Shown: piece after piece, positions 15,201-21,728 of the stretch
Position numbering within the stretch: the stretch's first letter is position 1
Layout: each line of letters begins with the position of its first letter
Assembly: GCA_013140605.1 (NCBI GenBank)
Contig: JABFSL010000041.1
Span: forward strand, 1-38,244
Origin: Anaerolineales bacterium
GTDB taxonomy: Bacteria; Chloroflexota; Anaerolineae; Anaerolineales; Villigracilaceae
Reading direction: 5' to 3'
Length of the DNA stretch: 38,244 nucleotides
Notes under the pieces: model-generated
Databases searched by the model: none
What the model was told of the DNA's origin: nothing
What the model saw: only the letters and a program-made list of their open reading frames with translations
Program-made: the position numbers and the translations under genes

Positions 15201-17203
15201 GCATCCCAAATGCCATTGCCATTTGCGTCGGTAAATGTCTCTGAGGCAAGCGCGGCATCCCAGACGCCATTGCTGTTGGCATCCACGAAGAATTCCGCCG
15301 GTGTCGCCCAATCCATTTCCACGCGGGTGAGCTGACTGCGGTACCATTCTGAACCCCAGCCTGCGCTGGCGGGTTCAACATTGACCGCGCCGAATAAACC
15401 ATAAGAGAGTGTGCCGCCGGTACCTTCACCGCCAGCGGTTACACCCATATCGTAAAGAAGATAAGTATTTTCATATTGAGCATAAAGCGTGTAAACCGTA
15501 CTTCCGCCGGGGGAAACCAGGCTGCTGGGATTCTTCCCAACGAAGGAACCGCTGTCGCCAATGCTGGTCGCCATTTTCATGCCATTGACATGAATACCCA
15601 CATTGCGATCAGCGGGTTGTCCGCCGAGGGCGGTGGGGCTAAGCAGATTCGAAAAATGGATCTCAAGACAATCGCCAATGTTGGCGCGCAAAACGATCGG
15701 GCGAGGCCGCTTGTCTGAGCGCAAAGAGACCTGACCCGGATTAAGATTTCCACCTTCCATTTCGGTGAGACCTGTATTGTTATCAACCACATCTCTACGA
15801 AGGGCATAGATCATGCCGGCCGGGTTCCAGGCTCCGAGGCGGTTGTAATAGAACTGCTGGTCAATGGCGACCACATCTGCGTAAATAGTGCGAACACAGG
15901 AATTCGCCAATGCAGGTTGAGGAGTCAGAATTAAGGCAAGCGATGGTGTCGCCAGAAAGGTGATGACCGTGAGCGCAGACCGAAGCACAAGAGTCCCACT
16001 CCACCGAGTTGGTACCGATGAAATGCCAACTGGCATGCGTCGGGTTTTTCGTCCACCCTGCAAAATGGCCGCATCCATAAAATAAACGGCAATCAGAGCG
16101 ATCAACAAATTAACGGGCAATGAGGCCGCGCCTTCACCCATTGCGTATGGAAGCAAATCTGAACCATGATTGGTGGATATATCAGTTAGCGCGCTATCAG
16201 CACTGCCATCTTCATGACTGCCGTGAGTGGGTGCGGCAAAAGGAGAAAAAGCGGCGGCATCTTCAATTTGTGCGCTGCCATAAAAGGCTTCGTGAACCGG
16301 CACGCCAAGCGTAAATACGACCGATACGCATACAGCAAGAATGACCGCCAGCATGGGTTTCTGCATAGCGGGGCTGAAAGCCTTCTGATTATATTTTCGC
16401 CAGATCGCGATCCCCACAGTGACAGCGGCCAGAACGGCCGGTAAAGCCAGGCTGGAATCTCTTAACCATTGCAGCACAGGATATGTGTCTTGAAGTTCGA
16501 ATTCTCCGCGCAATGTGTGAAGAATCCGCATCCAGAACAATCCGCCAAATGATAGCGCTGCGGAAAGGATGAGAGCGGTGCGGCGCGTTTCGGAGAACCA
16601 GGAATTGAAAAGGACAAGCAAAGATGACTTGTTAAGTTCGAAGGAAATCTTTGACCCCGCCAATTGGGTTTCAAGTTCCTTAATGGTCAGATCCAAAAGC
16701 AGGGTGATTCCCATGATTACCAACACAAGACTCGCCGCGTCTTTTGACGCGATATACATCTGCGATATCTGAATGTTCGTAAAGTTTTCAAGGAGGAAGT
16801 TATGAAATGCATTGTCGGTGAAAAGGATCATGCGGCAAACGCTGACCTTAAACGCGAAATCGTTTCCAATCGCAGTCTGAAGACTGGTACTGGTCTCGAT
16901 CAGCACAAGCACCGCCGCTGACAAGATTCCGACGATCGCGGCTGTCAGCCCGGTCTGCAACCAGGAGTGCATACGTCCGCCTGAACGATCTATCAAACGC
17001 TGGGAAAGAGCGAGTCCGCCCCAAACCACTAGCATGATCGGAAGCAGGACGATCAGTGAATCGCCCAGCCAGTTCGATACAGGCATGGAATTGATCAGCC
17101 CGTGGTCATGCTCAAGGCGATGCCAGACATTGAGCCATACAACCCCGCCAAACGCAATCAAGAACGCAAGTACAAATTTTTTGGAAAAAGAATTTAATTT
17201 CAT
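9221..17203 (-). CDS. Giant membrane-anchored multicopper oxidase, 2660 aa
   Basis: Residues 1-200 and 201-395 are two copies of a multi-pass membrane module (PVSNWLGDS; PVLQWLRDSSLAL; LGVPVHEAFYG). Residues about 405-438 look like a signal peptide with an Ala-x-Ala-type end (TPQPALANS). The rest is extracellular: a cupredoxin-like region from 440, about ten Ca-binding-type loops (DANGNGIWDAA) at 635-810, then cupredoxin domains with copper ligands HIFHLHAHQW (about 1029), HCHFYPHFAMGMW (about 1086), GQHIHLVKFD (about 1434), FTHDHYGPSTHQQ (about 1535) and EEHNFMIHGLKW (about 1775). Further, less His-rich cupredoxin-like regions reach about 2375. Three cadherin/Ig-like repeats (2380-2660) end the protein. 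HxH and HCHxxxH pairs support a real type 2/3 centre. Layout recalls multi-domain manganese oxidases (MnxG class), but the substrate is unknown. The ATG has GAGGT upstream. Confidence 0.85.
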   Translation of the reverse strand: MKLNSFSKKFVLAFLIAFGGVVWLNVWHRLEHDHGLINSMPVSNWLGDSLIVLLPIMLVVWGGLALSQRLIDRSGGRMHSWLQTGLTAAIVGILSAAVLVLIETSTSLQTAIGNDFAFKVSVCRMILFTDNAFHNFLLENFTNIQISQMYIASKDAASLVLVIMGITLLLDLTIKELETQLAGSKISFELNKSSLLVLFNSWFSETRRTALILSAALSFGGLFWMRILHTLRGEFELQDTYPVLQWLRDSSLALPAVLAAVTVGIAIWRKYNQKAFSPAMQKPMLAVILAVCVSVVFTLGVPVHEAFYGSAQIEDAAAFSPFAAPTHGSHEDGSADSALTDISTNHGSDLLPYAMGEGAASLPVNLLIALIAVYFMDAAILQGGRKTRRMPVGISSVPTRWSGTLVLRSALTVITFLATPSLALILTPQPALANSCVRTIYADVVAIDQQFYYNRLGAWNPAGMIYALRRDVVDNNTGLTEMEGGNLNPGQVSLRSDKRPRPIVLRANIGDCLEIHFSNLLSPTALGGQPADRNVGIHVNGMKMATSIGDSGSFVGKNPSSLVSPGGSTVYTLYAQYENTYLLYDMGVTAGGEGTGGTLSYGLFGAVNVEPASAGWGSEWYRSQLTRVEMDWATPAEFFVDANSNGVWDAALASETFTDANGNGIWDAAIAAEAFTDANGNGTWDAAVAAEVFVDANGNNLWDAAISAENFTDGNGNGIFDDGELFDDANGNGIWDAAVAAEDLTDTNGNGVWDAAVDAEAFTDANGNGTWDAAVDAEAFVDTNGNGILDIAAAGESLTDTNNNGVWDAHRTTPGGQPILDYDAVYPAEAGFGKAGSPIINLLAPKAGYDGEIIHTDINAMITGPGRGDFPGGYYQADDVYGAQDRSEPFREFTVIFHDEIFAVQAFPQFYDDPTLSHALAIVKDGFAINYGTGGIGSEIIANRLGVGPMANCVECKYEEFFLTSTAVGDPAMIVDVPTNQTIDPVTLAPNGLRANKALYPDDPSNVHHSYLNDHIKFRQLHAGPKEHHIFHLHAHQWQYNWNDPNSNYLDSQGIGPGSGFTYEIAYGGSGNRNKAPGDAIFHCHFYPHFAMGMWEMWRVHDTFEQGTELDANGVPLEHARALPDGEILAGTAIPGLLPLPSSAPTMAGQGRPVKAMAPMPDAHASVVAYDENGDGVLDSSQYDLDSNNVADLVDAFSVAPSSNPGFPFYIPGVAGHRPPTPVLDILNDGGLPRHIITGGQQPGVTHEQYQTRLDFNKELHKVGYLPIPETGTPAEIVAMQFHSELWHESYLPDGTPVSAANSINAASGRPMLGFETNGLPPQHGAPFADPCRVDPTAANGWSVSAIPQNKTYKGVDIQLDLTMNKVGWHFPQQRIVTLWDDALPVINGTKAPEPLVMRLNVGDCASYWHANLVPNVYELDDYQVRTPTDIIGQHIHLVKFDVIASDGSANGFNYEDGTLSPMEVQERIHAIKANGCSNYTCPEAEVHPFFGAGPDDNGDGVGDWVGARTTVQRWYADPMLNKSWDKGLGTVFTHDHYGPSTHQQVGLYATVLIEPSNAKYRDPETGVMMGTRHDGGPTSWRADIINIQDSTGKDMSHREFYFEFADFQHAYQAGGGALTMTDNGAGVLIPSYADFPNAINPSFRVKPPVGFESSITFYPPICPDGSPRPCPEAISGDDPGTYVVNYRNEPIALRVYDPATKSQALGQAGDLAYAFSSFIPRAIPALNQPFNAYPPLTQGVDPSDPATPLLRVYMGDKIRLRVQVGAHEEEHNFMIHGLKWKKEPLTGNSGWKDAEFMGISEYAIMEMPILPDIGIATPHKTDYLYTMGAQLEDYWNGIWGIMRAYNKSIPDLLALPNNPIGKTPFVITNEKDFNNICPLTAPLAKMRVTAVRAADVLPGGTLVYNNRATALTGPIAFDPITGEPTQFGPVGNGPLNDPSALMYVRTDDLIFNAVGKPIGLRPETPIEPLILRARAGDCIKLTLTNALPASLAWTDPNGVVRPDMPGFSNLPGIVHKDFVVDPVFGSGIITFNNNDLTPSSVIGLHPQLLAYNIRQADGFAAGRNALTSVVLPGASKTYIWYAGDVDMVPDTSTADTTDFKLVATPVEYGATGLLPADRIKGTSKGLVGALIVEPQGSSWVEDPGSRASATVTKADGSKFRDFVTIIQNDVNLRFSSGCTPSLDNLFCAVKNIASEGGFTPEDPQDSGHKAINYGADPIWYRLGVSPETPFENMLGRTDIHLAFSNSLVGGDPQTEVFVTSPLGPSQVRMRIIAPGGHARGIVYGLDGHSWQREPFINNSTEIGINPTAWWTNSQEGIGAGSIFNVVVSTSADPNGDYMFRDLGSFGSYQGLWGLMRKNVSAPMARSDAYVTPRNTIRNVTAPFGVLVNDVDLDGDTFTATLTSGAKTKAGGSIILNANGSFKYTPPVNYTGTDSFQYKVCAACAPVTVSINVGKAPVAVGDSYSILAGTPSLTMAAPGLFSNDKDPDGDPFIVSEVNGSNLNVGSLITLTSGSTLIVNEDGTFTYTPLAGFIGTDSFTYAICENIASGVCSNVVTARIKVNAAPTAAADSYSGTKNRKLSVAKTTGLLLNDRDLNLDAFAVTLVSNPASGTLVLKTDGSFAYTPVTKFVGSVTFTYKTCETVTTEKLCSAVTAVTITIK
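14775..15297 (-). repeat. Tandem repeats encoding Ca-binding-type loops
   Basis: About ten tandem units, mostly 54 bases, encode 18-residue repeats such as FTDANGNGIWDAAIAAEA. D-x-N-x-N-G-x-x-D matches Ca-binding loops of dockerin or thrombospondin-3 type. Units differ in Thr/Val/Ile/Leu positions and one is shortened and altered (DGNGNGIFDDGEL). Such DNA is prone to copy-number change. Confidence 0.85.
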
Positions 17204-17254
17204 GTTAACCTCATCTTGTTTGTATAAGAAACCAGTGTCTGGAGTTCCAAAAAT

Positions 17255-17743
17255 TTATTCAAGTCCGCCAAGAAGAAAGATCATCAGCGCGGAAATCGCC
17301 ATGTTCACCAACCCCACAATTGAACCGTCAGTCAGCATATGGGTGATCAATTCCACGCCCATATCAAGGTGCACACCAAATAAAAACCCATGAACAGGAA
17401 TACCCAGAGCAAAAGCTGCTCCAGTGAAGACCCCTAAAACAAGAACGGTGAGAGACTGCTGTGCCAGCAGAGATAAGCGGCCGTCGGTGCGTTGGATCAG
17501 CCAGCGTAAAAAAGAAATAGACATCATGACGCCGAAAAAGATAAAGACCATTGCCAGTGTTGAATCACGCAGCCAATGAAGAATGGGCAGCATCTCGTTC
17601 ACTTCATGAGCGCCCTCCAGCTCGTGCTGGACATTGACCCATAACCCGCCAATGTAGGAAATCGCGATAACGAGCGCGATCACTTTTTGAAAGCTGATCG
17701 TCAGGAAAGATGTGGAAGAATTTGATTTGTTAATTTGTGCCAT
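17255..17743 (-). CDS. Free-standing copy of the oxidase membrane module, 162 aa
   Basis: Four membrane segments lie at about residues 18-38, 55-80, 92-115 and 140-160. Sequence blocks match the giant oxidase N-terminus: LPILHWLRDSTLAM against PVLQWLRDSSLAL and PVSNWLGDS, and LGIPVHGFLFG against LGVPVHEAFYG. The gene is 51 bases upstream of the oxidase gene on the same strand, so they are almost certainly cotranscribed. A role as assembly partner, electron-transfer membrane subunit or metal-entry component is inferred. Conserved His residues (NVQHELEGAH, PVHG) in or near the membrane could bind haem or metal. The start has GAGGG nine bases upstream. Confidence 0.75.
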   Translation of the reverse strand: MAQINKSNSSTSFLTISFQKVIALVIAISYIGGLWVNVQHELEGAHEVNEMLPILHWLRDSTLAMVFIFFGVMMSISFLRWLIQRTDGRLSLLAQQSLTVLVLGVFTGAAFALGIPVHGFLFGVHLDMGVELITHMLTDGSIVGLVNMAISALMIFLLGGLE

Positions 17744-17933
17744 GTTTTGCCCTCAAATAATATATATATGAGAATTAGATTACACATATATTAATCAGAA
17801 ATGCCTTTCAGCAGTATGGGCATTGGTATACAAAAACAGCAGTCGTTGGTCTTAAATGGTTTTGGACTTTGGAGTGAATCTGAGGGAGTGACTACTCACT
17901 CTCTAAATCGCTACTTAACCCACCTTTTTCTCT

Positions 17934-17961
17934 TAAAAAAAACAGGCCCCGCGGGGCCTGT
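17934..17961 (-). terminator. Rho-independent terminator after the pseudo-receiver gene
   Basis: On the - strand a perfect palindrome ACAGGCCCCGCGGGGCCTGT is followed directly by a run of eight T. It lies about 24 bases after the stop of the gene ending at 17986 and separates that transcript from the oxidase operon. The rest of the spacer 17744-17985 shows an AT-rich stretch near 17757-17795 that probably holds the promoter of the membrane-module gene; no exact boxes are assigned. Confidence 0.85.
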
Positions 17962-17985
17962 GATAAATGCGGAAAATATTATTGC

Positions 17986-18369
17986 TTAATTGGCAGAGCT
18001 CTGAAAATCGCCGAGCACCACAGCAACCAGTTCGTCCCTTTTTGTAATGGCAAAGCGCTTCGGCATTTCGTACACATCGATCATGCTGTTTCCAAGCCGG
18101 ACAATAATGATACACAAGGCTGTCAGGGAAGGAGTGGCAAAAAGCAGATCAAGGATGTGTGTTGGATTGATATAGGTTGATTCATTCAATAAGATCACAT
18201 CAGGCTGGCTTTGCGAAACCGCATCCAGAAGCGCCAGGTCATTTGTGTATTTCGCTCCTGATACCAAAATATCAGTTCCCAAGGTGAGGAGATGTGTGAT
18301 TCCTTCCTCAAATAATGATCCATCCCCTACGATGAAAACGCGTTTGGTTGAGAGGTTCGAGTTAAGCAT
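17986..18369 (-). CDS. Receiver-like protein lacking the phospho-acceptor Asp, 127 aa
   Basis: The protein follows the receiver plan of NarL-type regulators: KRVFIVGDGSLFEEGITHLL aligns with the usual I-L-L-V-D-D-H-x-L-F-R-E-G start, and QPDVILLNES aligns with PDLVLMDI. One of the acidic pair is Gly and the phospho-acceptor Asp is Asn, and there is no DNA-binding domain. It should therefore not be a normal phosphorylated regulator; it may bind a partner constitutively. The start at 18369 is preferred because TAGGA lies six bases upstream; an ATG at 18375 is an alternative, and longer starts would run through the upstream hairpin and give an unlikely Pro-rich leader. It is followed by a strong terminator. 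Confidence 0.65.
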   Translation of the reverse strand: MLNSNLSTKRVFIVGDGSLFEEGITHLLTLGTDILVSGAKYTNDLALLDAVSQSQPDVILLNESTYINPTHILDLLFATPSLTALCIIIVRLGNSMIDVYEMPKRFAITKRDELVAVVLGDFQSSAN

Positions 18370-18420
18370 GACCATCCTACATACCCAATCCTGTGAAAGG
18401 TTGGGATTTTCGTTTTGATG

Positions 18421-18457
18421 TGAAGGCGGCGGGGGAGGGGGATTCCCGCCGCCTTCA
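18421..18457 (-). terminator. GC-rich hairpin between secreted protein and pseudo-receiver genes
   Basis: TGAAGGCGGCGGG (18421-18433) pairs perfectly with CCCGCCGCCTTCA (18445-18457). It lies 21 bases after the stop of the secreted protein gene. No T-run follows, so it may attenuate transcription or stabilise the upstream mRNA rather than terminate fully. Confidence 0.6.
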
Positions 18458-18478
18458 TGAATAAACAATTTGTACGAT

Positions 18479-20770
18479 TTACTTGATCGTCACCGCAGAG
18501 TTTGCATAGGCGCCGCGCAGTGAGAAGAGTGTGACCCTATTCCCTGCAACCGCCCGGATGTTGGCGGGAACGTTCGAGGGTCTGATCGCCCATGCGCCTG
18601 TTGCATCCACCGGACTGGAGCCAATGAACTTGTTCGCGGCGATGGCTTCCGCTTCAGTTGCATAGTTTCCAAGGTAGGCACGGACTTCGTTGCCAGGCCC
18701 CGCGGGAATGCCCAGAATACTTGTATTCCCAACGATACGCCAGGTGTTCTTGCTGCGGGTAAACTCAACACGCAAGCCAGAGAATGTATCCACCGCAGCG
18801 CGGACTTGTACCGTATCGGTGGCAGAGCCGCCGGCATTGTTCACAGTCAGTTGGAAGGTGAGCGTGCCGGAATAGCTCGGGAAGGTAAAGGTCGGCCTGG
18901 CACTATTGGCGCCAGCGAGCGTGACAATTGGGTCGCCCACATTCACGATCTGAATCCAGTTGTAGGTACTCACGAGCTGTGAGGCTGATCCATCAAGTGT
19001 GACAGTGTTCCCAGCGTAAACTGACAACTGATCAGCGCCTGCATTGGCTACTGGAGGCTGGATGTCCAGTGTGTTGATGGTGACATTCTTCGAGTCTGAT
19101 GCGCTTGGGGCGTTACGGGTTACTGTAAGCTTGAATTCAACAGAATCGATGCTTGAAGCTGAAGTAAAGGAAGCTGTTGCGGTATTTGCGCCTGTGAGCG
19201 TTACAGGCGTGCCTGCAACCTGTTCCCAGAGGTAGCTGTCAATATCGCCAGTGGATGAAGTTCCGTCAAGAATGATCGTATGGCTTTGTTGAACATTGAA
19301 TGCAAGCGTGGTATCGGGCGGAGTGGGAGGAACAACATCTCCACCTGGAACCGTAATACCTGCTGACAGAGGAAGCGGAGCCAAACTCACGTTGCCGATC
19401 ACATCCACAGATGCGCTGTCTGAACCGCCTTTTGAAGATGTCACTGTGATTTGATCTGGCATTACAAAAATATTCGAAACTACCAACTGACCACTAGCCA
19501 GATCGCCATAAGCGCCTGCGGTCAATATCGGATCATTGAAGGTATCGCTCGATACGGCTTCAATGGTGAGTGTGCCCAGTTCAGCATCGAATATAGCTTG
19601 ATTGATCGTTACCTTGTCGGTCACAGGGATGGTCTTGGTCTCGACCGGGACATCACTGGCGTTTGAAACCTGCAATTGAGCGGGCGGGGCGCCGACGAAG
19701 TCAATGCGTCCGAAATAATTACCTAACCCATCGGAGTTCAGGAGGGTTGTTCCATAGCCCGTTCCCTTGACGATCTCGATTGCCTGACCGCCTTCGGAAG
19801 AGGCGAACACATCAAGTTTTCCGCCATCGGCGGCGCTTTGTGTGTAGGTTGCGCGAGTTGCATTCACACCGGCGTTGGTTGCGTACTTGCCCATGAGCGA
19901 GAAATCATTTATTTGGATGCAGTCATCTGTTGCAACGGGATCGTCACCAAGGGCGGGGTCTGCACATAGACTGGGGCTGCCAGTGAAGCTGCCAGCAGGA
20001 CCTTCTACGCGGAAGAAGTTTGTGTTGAATGGGCTGCCAACAACGGGATGTAATATACCAACGTCACCAATGTAACCAGCAGGAGCAGCCGGAAGAACCG
20101 CGGGATCCCATTTCAGGAAGGGTCCGATGCGGCTGTTCAAGACTCCAGTGAAATCACCAGGTGAGCCAATGCCGATATCCTCCACCCAGCGAATGGAGCG
20201 TCGGCCAGTGCCGCCCGGGCCTGTGTCCGCGGTGAAAAGATCGTAACCATATGGGTGAGTGACCTTATAGTTTGCGCCATCAATCAGATCATCAATCCAA
20301 ATGCGGACGCGCCCGAAGGTGATCTGGTCACCCGGGACAATGCTTGTGCTGAAAGCCGCTTCCACTGCGAGCACAAGGATTGCGGTTCCGCCATTGGAGT
20401 TGGTATCCATGATCGCATTGCCCAGCATGTAGAAAGCTTCACCATCGCTGGGGAAGTTGCCGGGAACGGTAACAGGTTGAGTCGCGTCGAAAGAATCGGG
20501 CAGATAACCACACAATGGGTTAAGACCGCCATCGAGGCACAACTCCAGGCGGGTACCATTTGCATCCTTGTACCAAACGGGGAAACCATGTTCGCTTGAA
20601 ACAGGACCAACTGCCACAGGATGGCTGCCGCCCGGGGTGGGGGTGGCGAATACGCTCATGGTGGTAACGAGCAATGCCAAAATGACCAGCATGATCGTTG
20701 AACTGCGCAGACCGACTTTGAGTTTTCTGTTCGAAACAGAGGCAAGAATTTGATTGATTATTGTGTTCAT
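18479..20770 (-). CDS. Secreted PKD-type multidomain protein, 763 aa
   Basis: A signal peptide (SSTIMLVILALLVTTMSVFA, cleavage expected near residue 43) is followed by an N-terminal domain (about 50-300) rich in Cys/Gly/Asp turns (GFPVWYKDANGTRLELCLDG). I recognise this domain from secreted proteins but cannot assign a function. Residues about 470-570 and 575-660 are two PKD/Ig-like domains (LDGTSSTGDIDSYLWEQVAG; PPVANAGADQLSVYAGNTV, then LDGSAS). A C-terminal domain (about 665-763) follows. Start: ATG at 20770 with AAAAGGAT upstream gives the cleanest signal peptide. An in-frame GTG at 20842 has a stronger GGAGGT site and would add 24 residues. It lies between a two-component pair and the oxidase operon on the same strand. 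Confidence 0.7.
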   Translation of the reverse strand: MNTIINQILASVSNRKLKVGLRSSTIMLVILALLVTTMSVFATPTPGGSHPVAVGPVSSEHGFPVWYKDANGTRLELCLDGGLNPLCGYLPDSFDATQPVTVPGNFPSDGEAFYMLGNAIMDTNSNGGTAILVLAVEAAFSTSIVPGDQITFGRVRIWIDDLIDGANYKVTHPYGYDLFTADTGPGGTGRRSIRWVEDIGIGSPGDFTGVLNSRIGPFLKWDPAVLPAAPAGYIGDVGILHPVVGSPFNTNFFRVEGPAGSFTGSPSLCADPALGDDPVATDDCIQINDFSLMGKYATNAGVNATRATYTQSAADGGKLDVFASSEGGQAIEIVKGTGYGTTLLNSDGLGNYFGRIDFVGAPPAQLQVSNASDVPVETKTIPVTDKVTINQAIFDAELGTLTIEAVSSDTFNDPILTAGAYGDLASGQLVVSNIFVMPDQITVTSSKGGSDSASVDVIGNVSLAPLPLSAGITVPGGDVVPPTPPDTTLAFNVQQSHTIILDGTSSTGDIDSYLWEQVAGTPVTLTGANTATASFTSASSIDSVEFKLTVTRNAPSASDSKNVTINTLDIQPPVANAGADQLSVYAGNTVTLDGSASQLVSTYNWIQIVNVGDPIVTLAGANSARPTFTFPSYSGTLTFQLTVNNAGGSATDTVQVRAAVDTFSGLRVEFTRSKNTWRIVGNTSILGIPAGPGNEVRAYLGNYATEAEAIAANKFIGSSPVDATGAWAIRPSNVPANIRAVAGNRVTLFSLRGAYANSAVTIK

Positions 20771-20839
20771 TTTTATATCCTTTTCTATTAGTAACGAAGT
20801 TCTTTTGGAATGTGTTGCCGCGGGTAGGCGTAATATTTT

Positions 20840-20857
20840 CACAAGAGTACCTCCTCG
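20840..20857 (-). promoter_or_regulatory. Strong ribosome binding site with alternative GTG start
   Basis: On the - strand GAGGAGGT is followed after six bases by GTG (20842), in frame with the secreted protein and 24 codons before its preferred ATG. It may be the real start, or drive a short leader peptide. The remaining spacer up to the regulator gene (20858-21028) shows no other gene. Confidence 0.5.
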
Positions 20858-21028
20858 AGCACAGAAAAATAACTCTATTTCTTGAAATGAAACTGCAATA
20901 TGGAAAAAATAATAGCAAAAAAAGCCCATAATCAATATGGACTTAAGTGTCTAATCTTATTCGACGTCAGAGTGATAAATTAAGAAATAAACAATCCCCC
21001 CAGGTACTAGTTACAATCGGGATCGATT

Positions 21029-21703
21029 TTACAATTTGGGCTGAATCAAACCTTGTTTGATTCCCGCTTCAGCCGCTTCGAGCCGGGATTTGACATGTAA
21101 TTTGTTCAATATATTCTTCACATGGCTTTTGACAGTTTGCAAGCTGATACCCAGTGTATCTGCGATTTCCTGATTTGAGGCCCCGGTCGCCATGACATTC
21201 AAGACTTCAAATTCCCTCGGCGAAAGAATCGGCTCAACTTCCTCGGGTGGAAGATCTTTTACGAGGCTTGAAAGTTTTGTAAATTCAGCCAGAAACTTCC
21301 TGGCAAGTTTGAGGGGAAAGGAGGCCTCACCCTCCAAAGCGCCGCGTACGCCACGGATAAGCCCCTTTGAACTGCTCGACTTCAGGATATATCCCTGAGC
21401 GCCGGCCTTGATGGCATTAAAGAGTTTCTCCTCCTCTTCATAGGCTGTCAGCATGATAATAATGCTTTCCGGCACTCTGACATGGATCAAGCCTGCGGCT
21501 TCCAGGCCGCCGCTGACTGGCATATTGATATCCATCAAGACCAGATCGGGGCGTAATTCATCAGCCTTTTTCAGGGCTTCAAGGCCATCACTTGCCTGCC
21601 CGACAATCTCCATGTCTGGCTGATTATTAAGCACCCGTGCCACTCCTTCACGAAAAAGTTCGTGATCGTCCACAAGAAGTATTCGCGCGCGAGTTATATT
21701 CAT
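21029..21703 (-). CDS. NarL/LuxR-family response regulator, 224 aa
   Basis: The receiver domain (residues 1-125) has the acidic pair in LLVDDHELFREGV, phospho-acceptor Asp in PDLVLMDINMP (about residue 57), Thr in IIMLTAYEE and Lys in GYILKSSS. A linker leads to a LuxR-type helix-turn-helix (about 155-220): LSPREFEVLNVMATGASNQE, IADTLGISLQTVKSHVKNIL. The start has a GAGGTGAT site. It lies 25 bases after the sensor kinase gene in the same transcript and should be its phosphorylation partner. Likely targets are the adjacent secreted protein and oxidase genes, by position only. Confidence 0.92.
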   Translation of the reverse strand: MNITRARILLVDDHELFREGVARVLNNQPDMEIVGQASDGLEALKKADELRPDLVLMDINMPVSGGLEAAGLIHVRVPESIIIMLTAYEEEEKLFNAIKAGAQGYILKSSSSKGLIRGVRGALEGEASFPLKLARKFLAEFTKLSSLVKDLPPEEVEPILSPREFEVLNVMATGASNQEIADTLGISLQTVKSHVKNILNKLHVKSRLEAAEAGIKQGLIQPKL

Positions 21704-21728
21704 TTCATCACCTCAATGCCAATATTAT

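Noticed and set aside
18370-18468. Pro-rich N-terminal extension of the pseudo-receiver
   Set aside because: It is translated hairpin sequence between genes; a ribosome binding site supports the later ATG at 18369.
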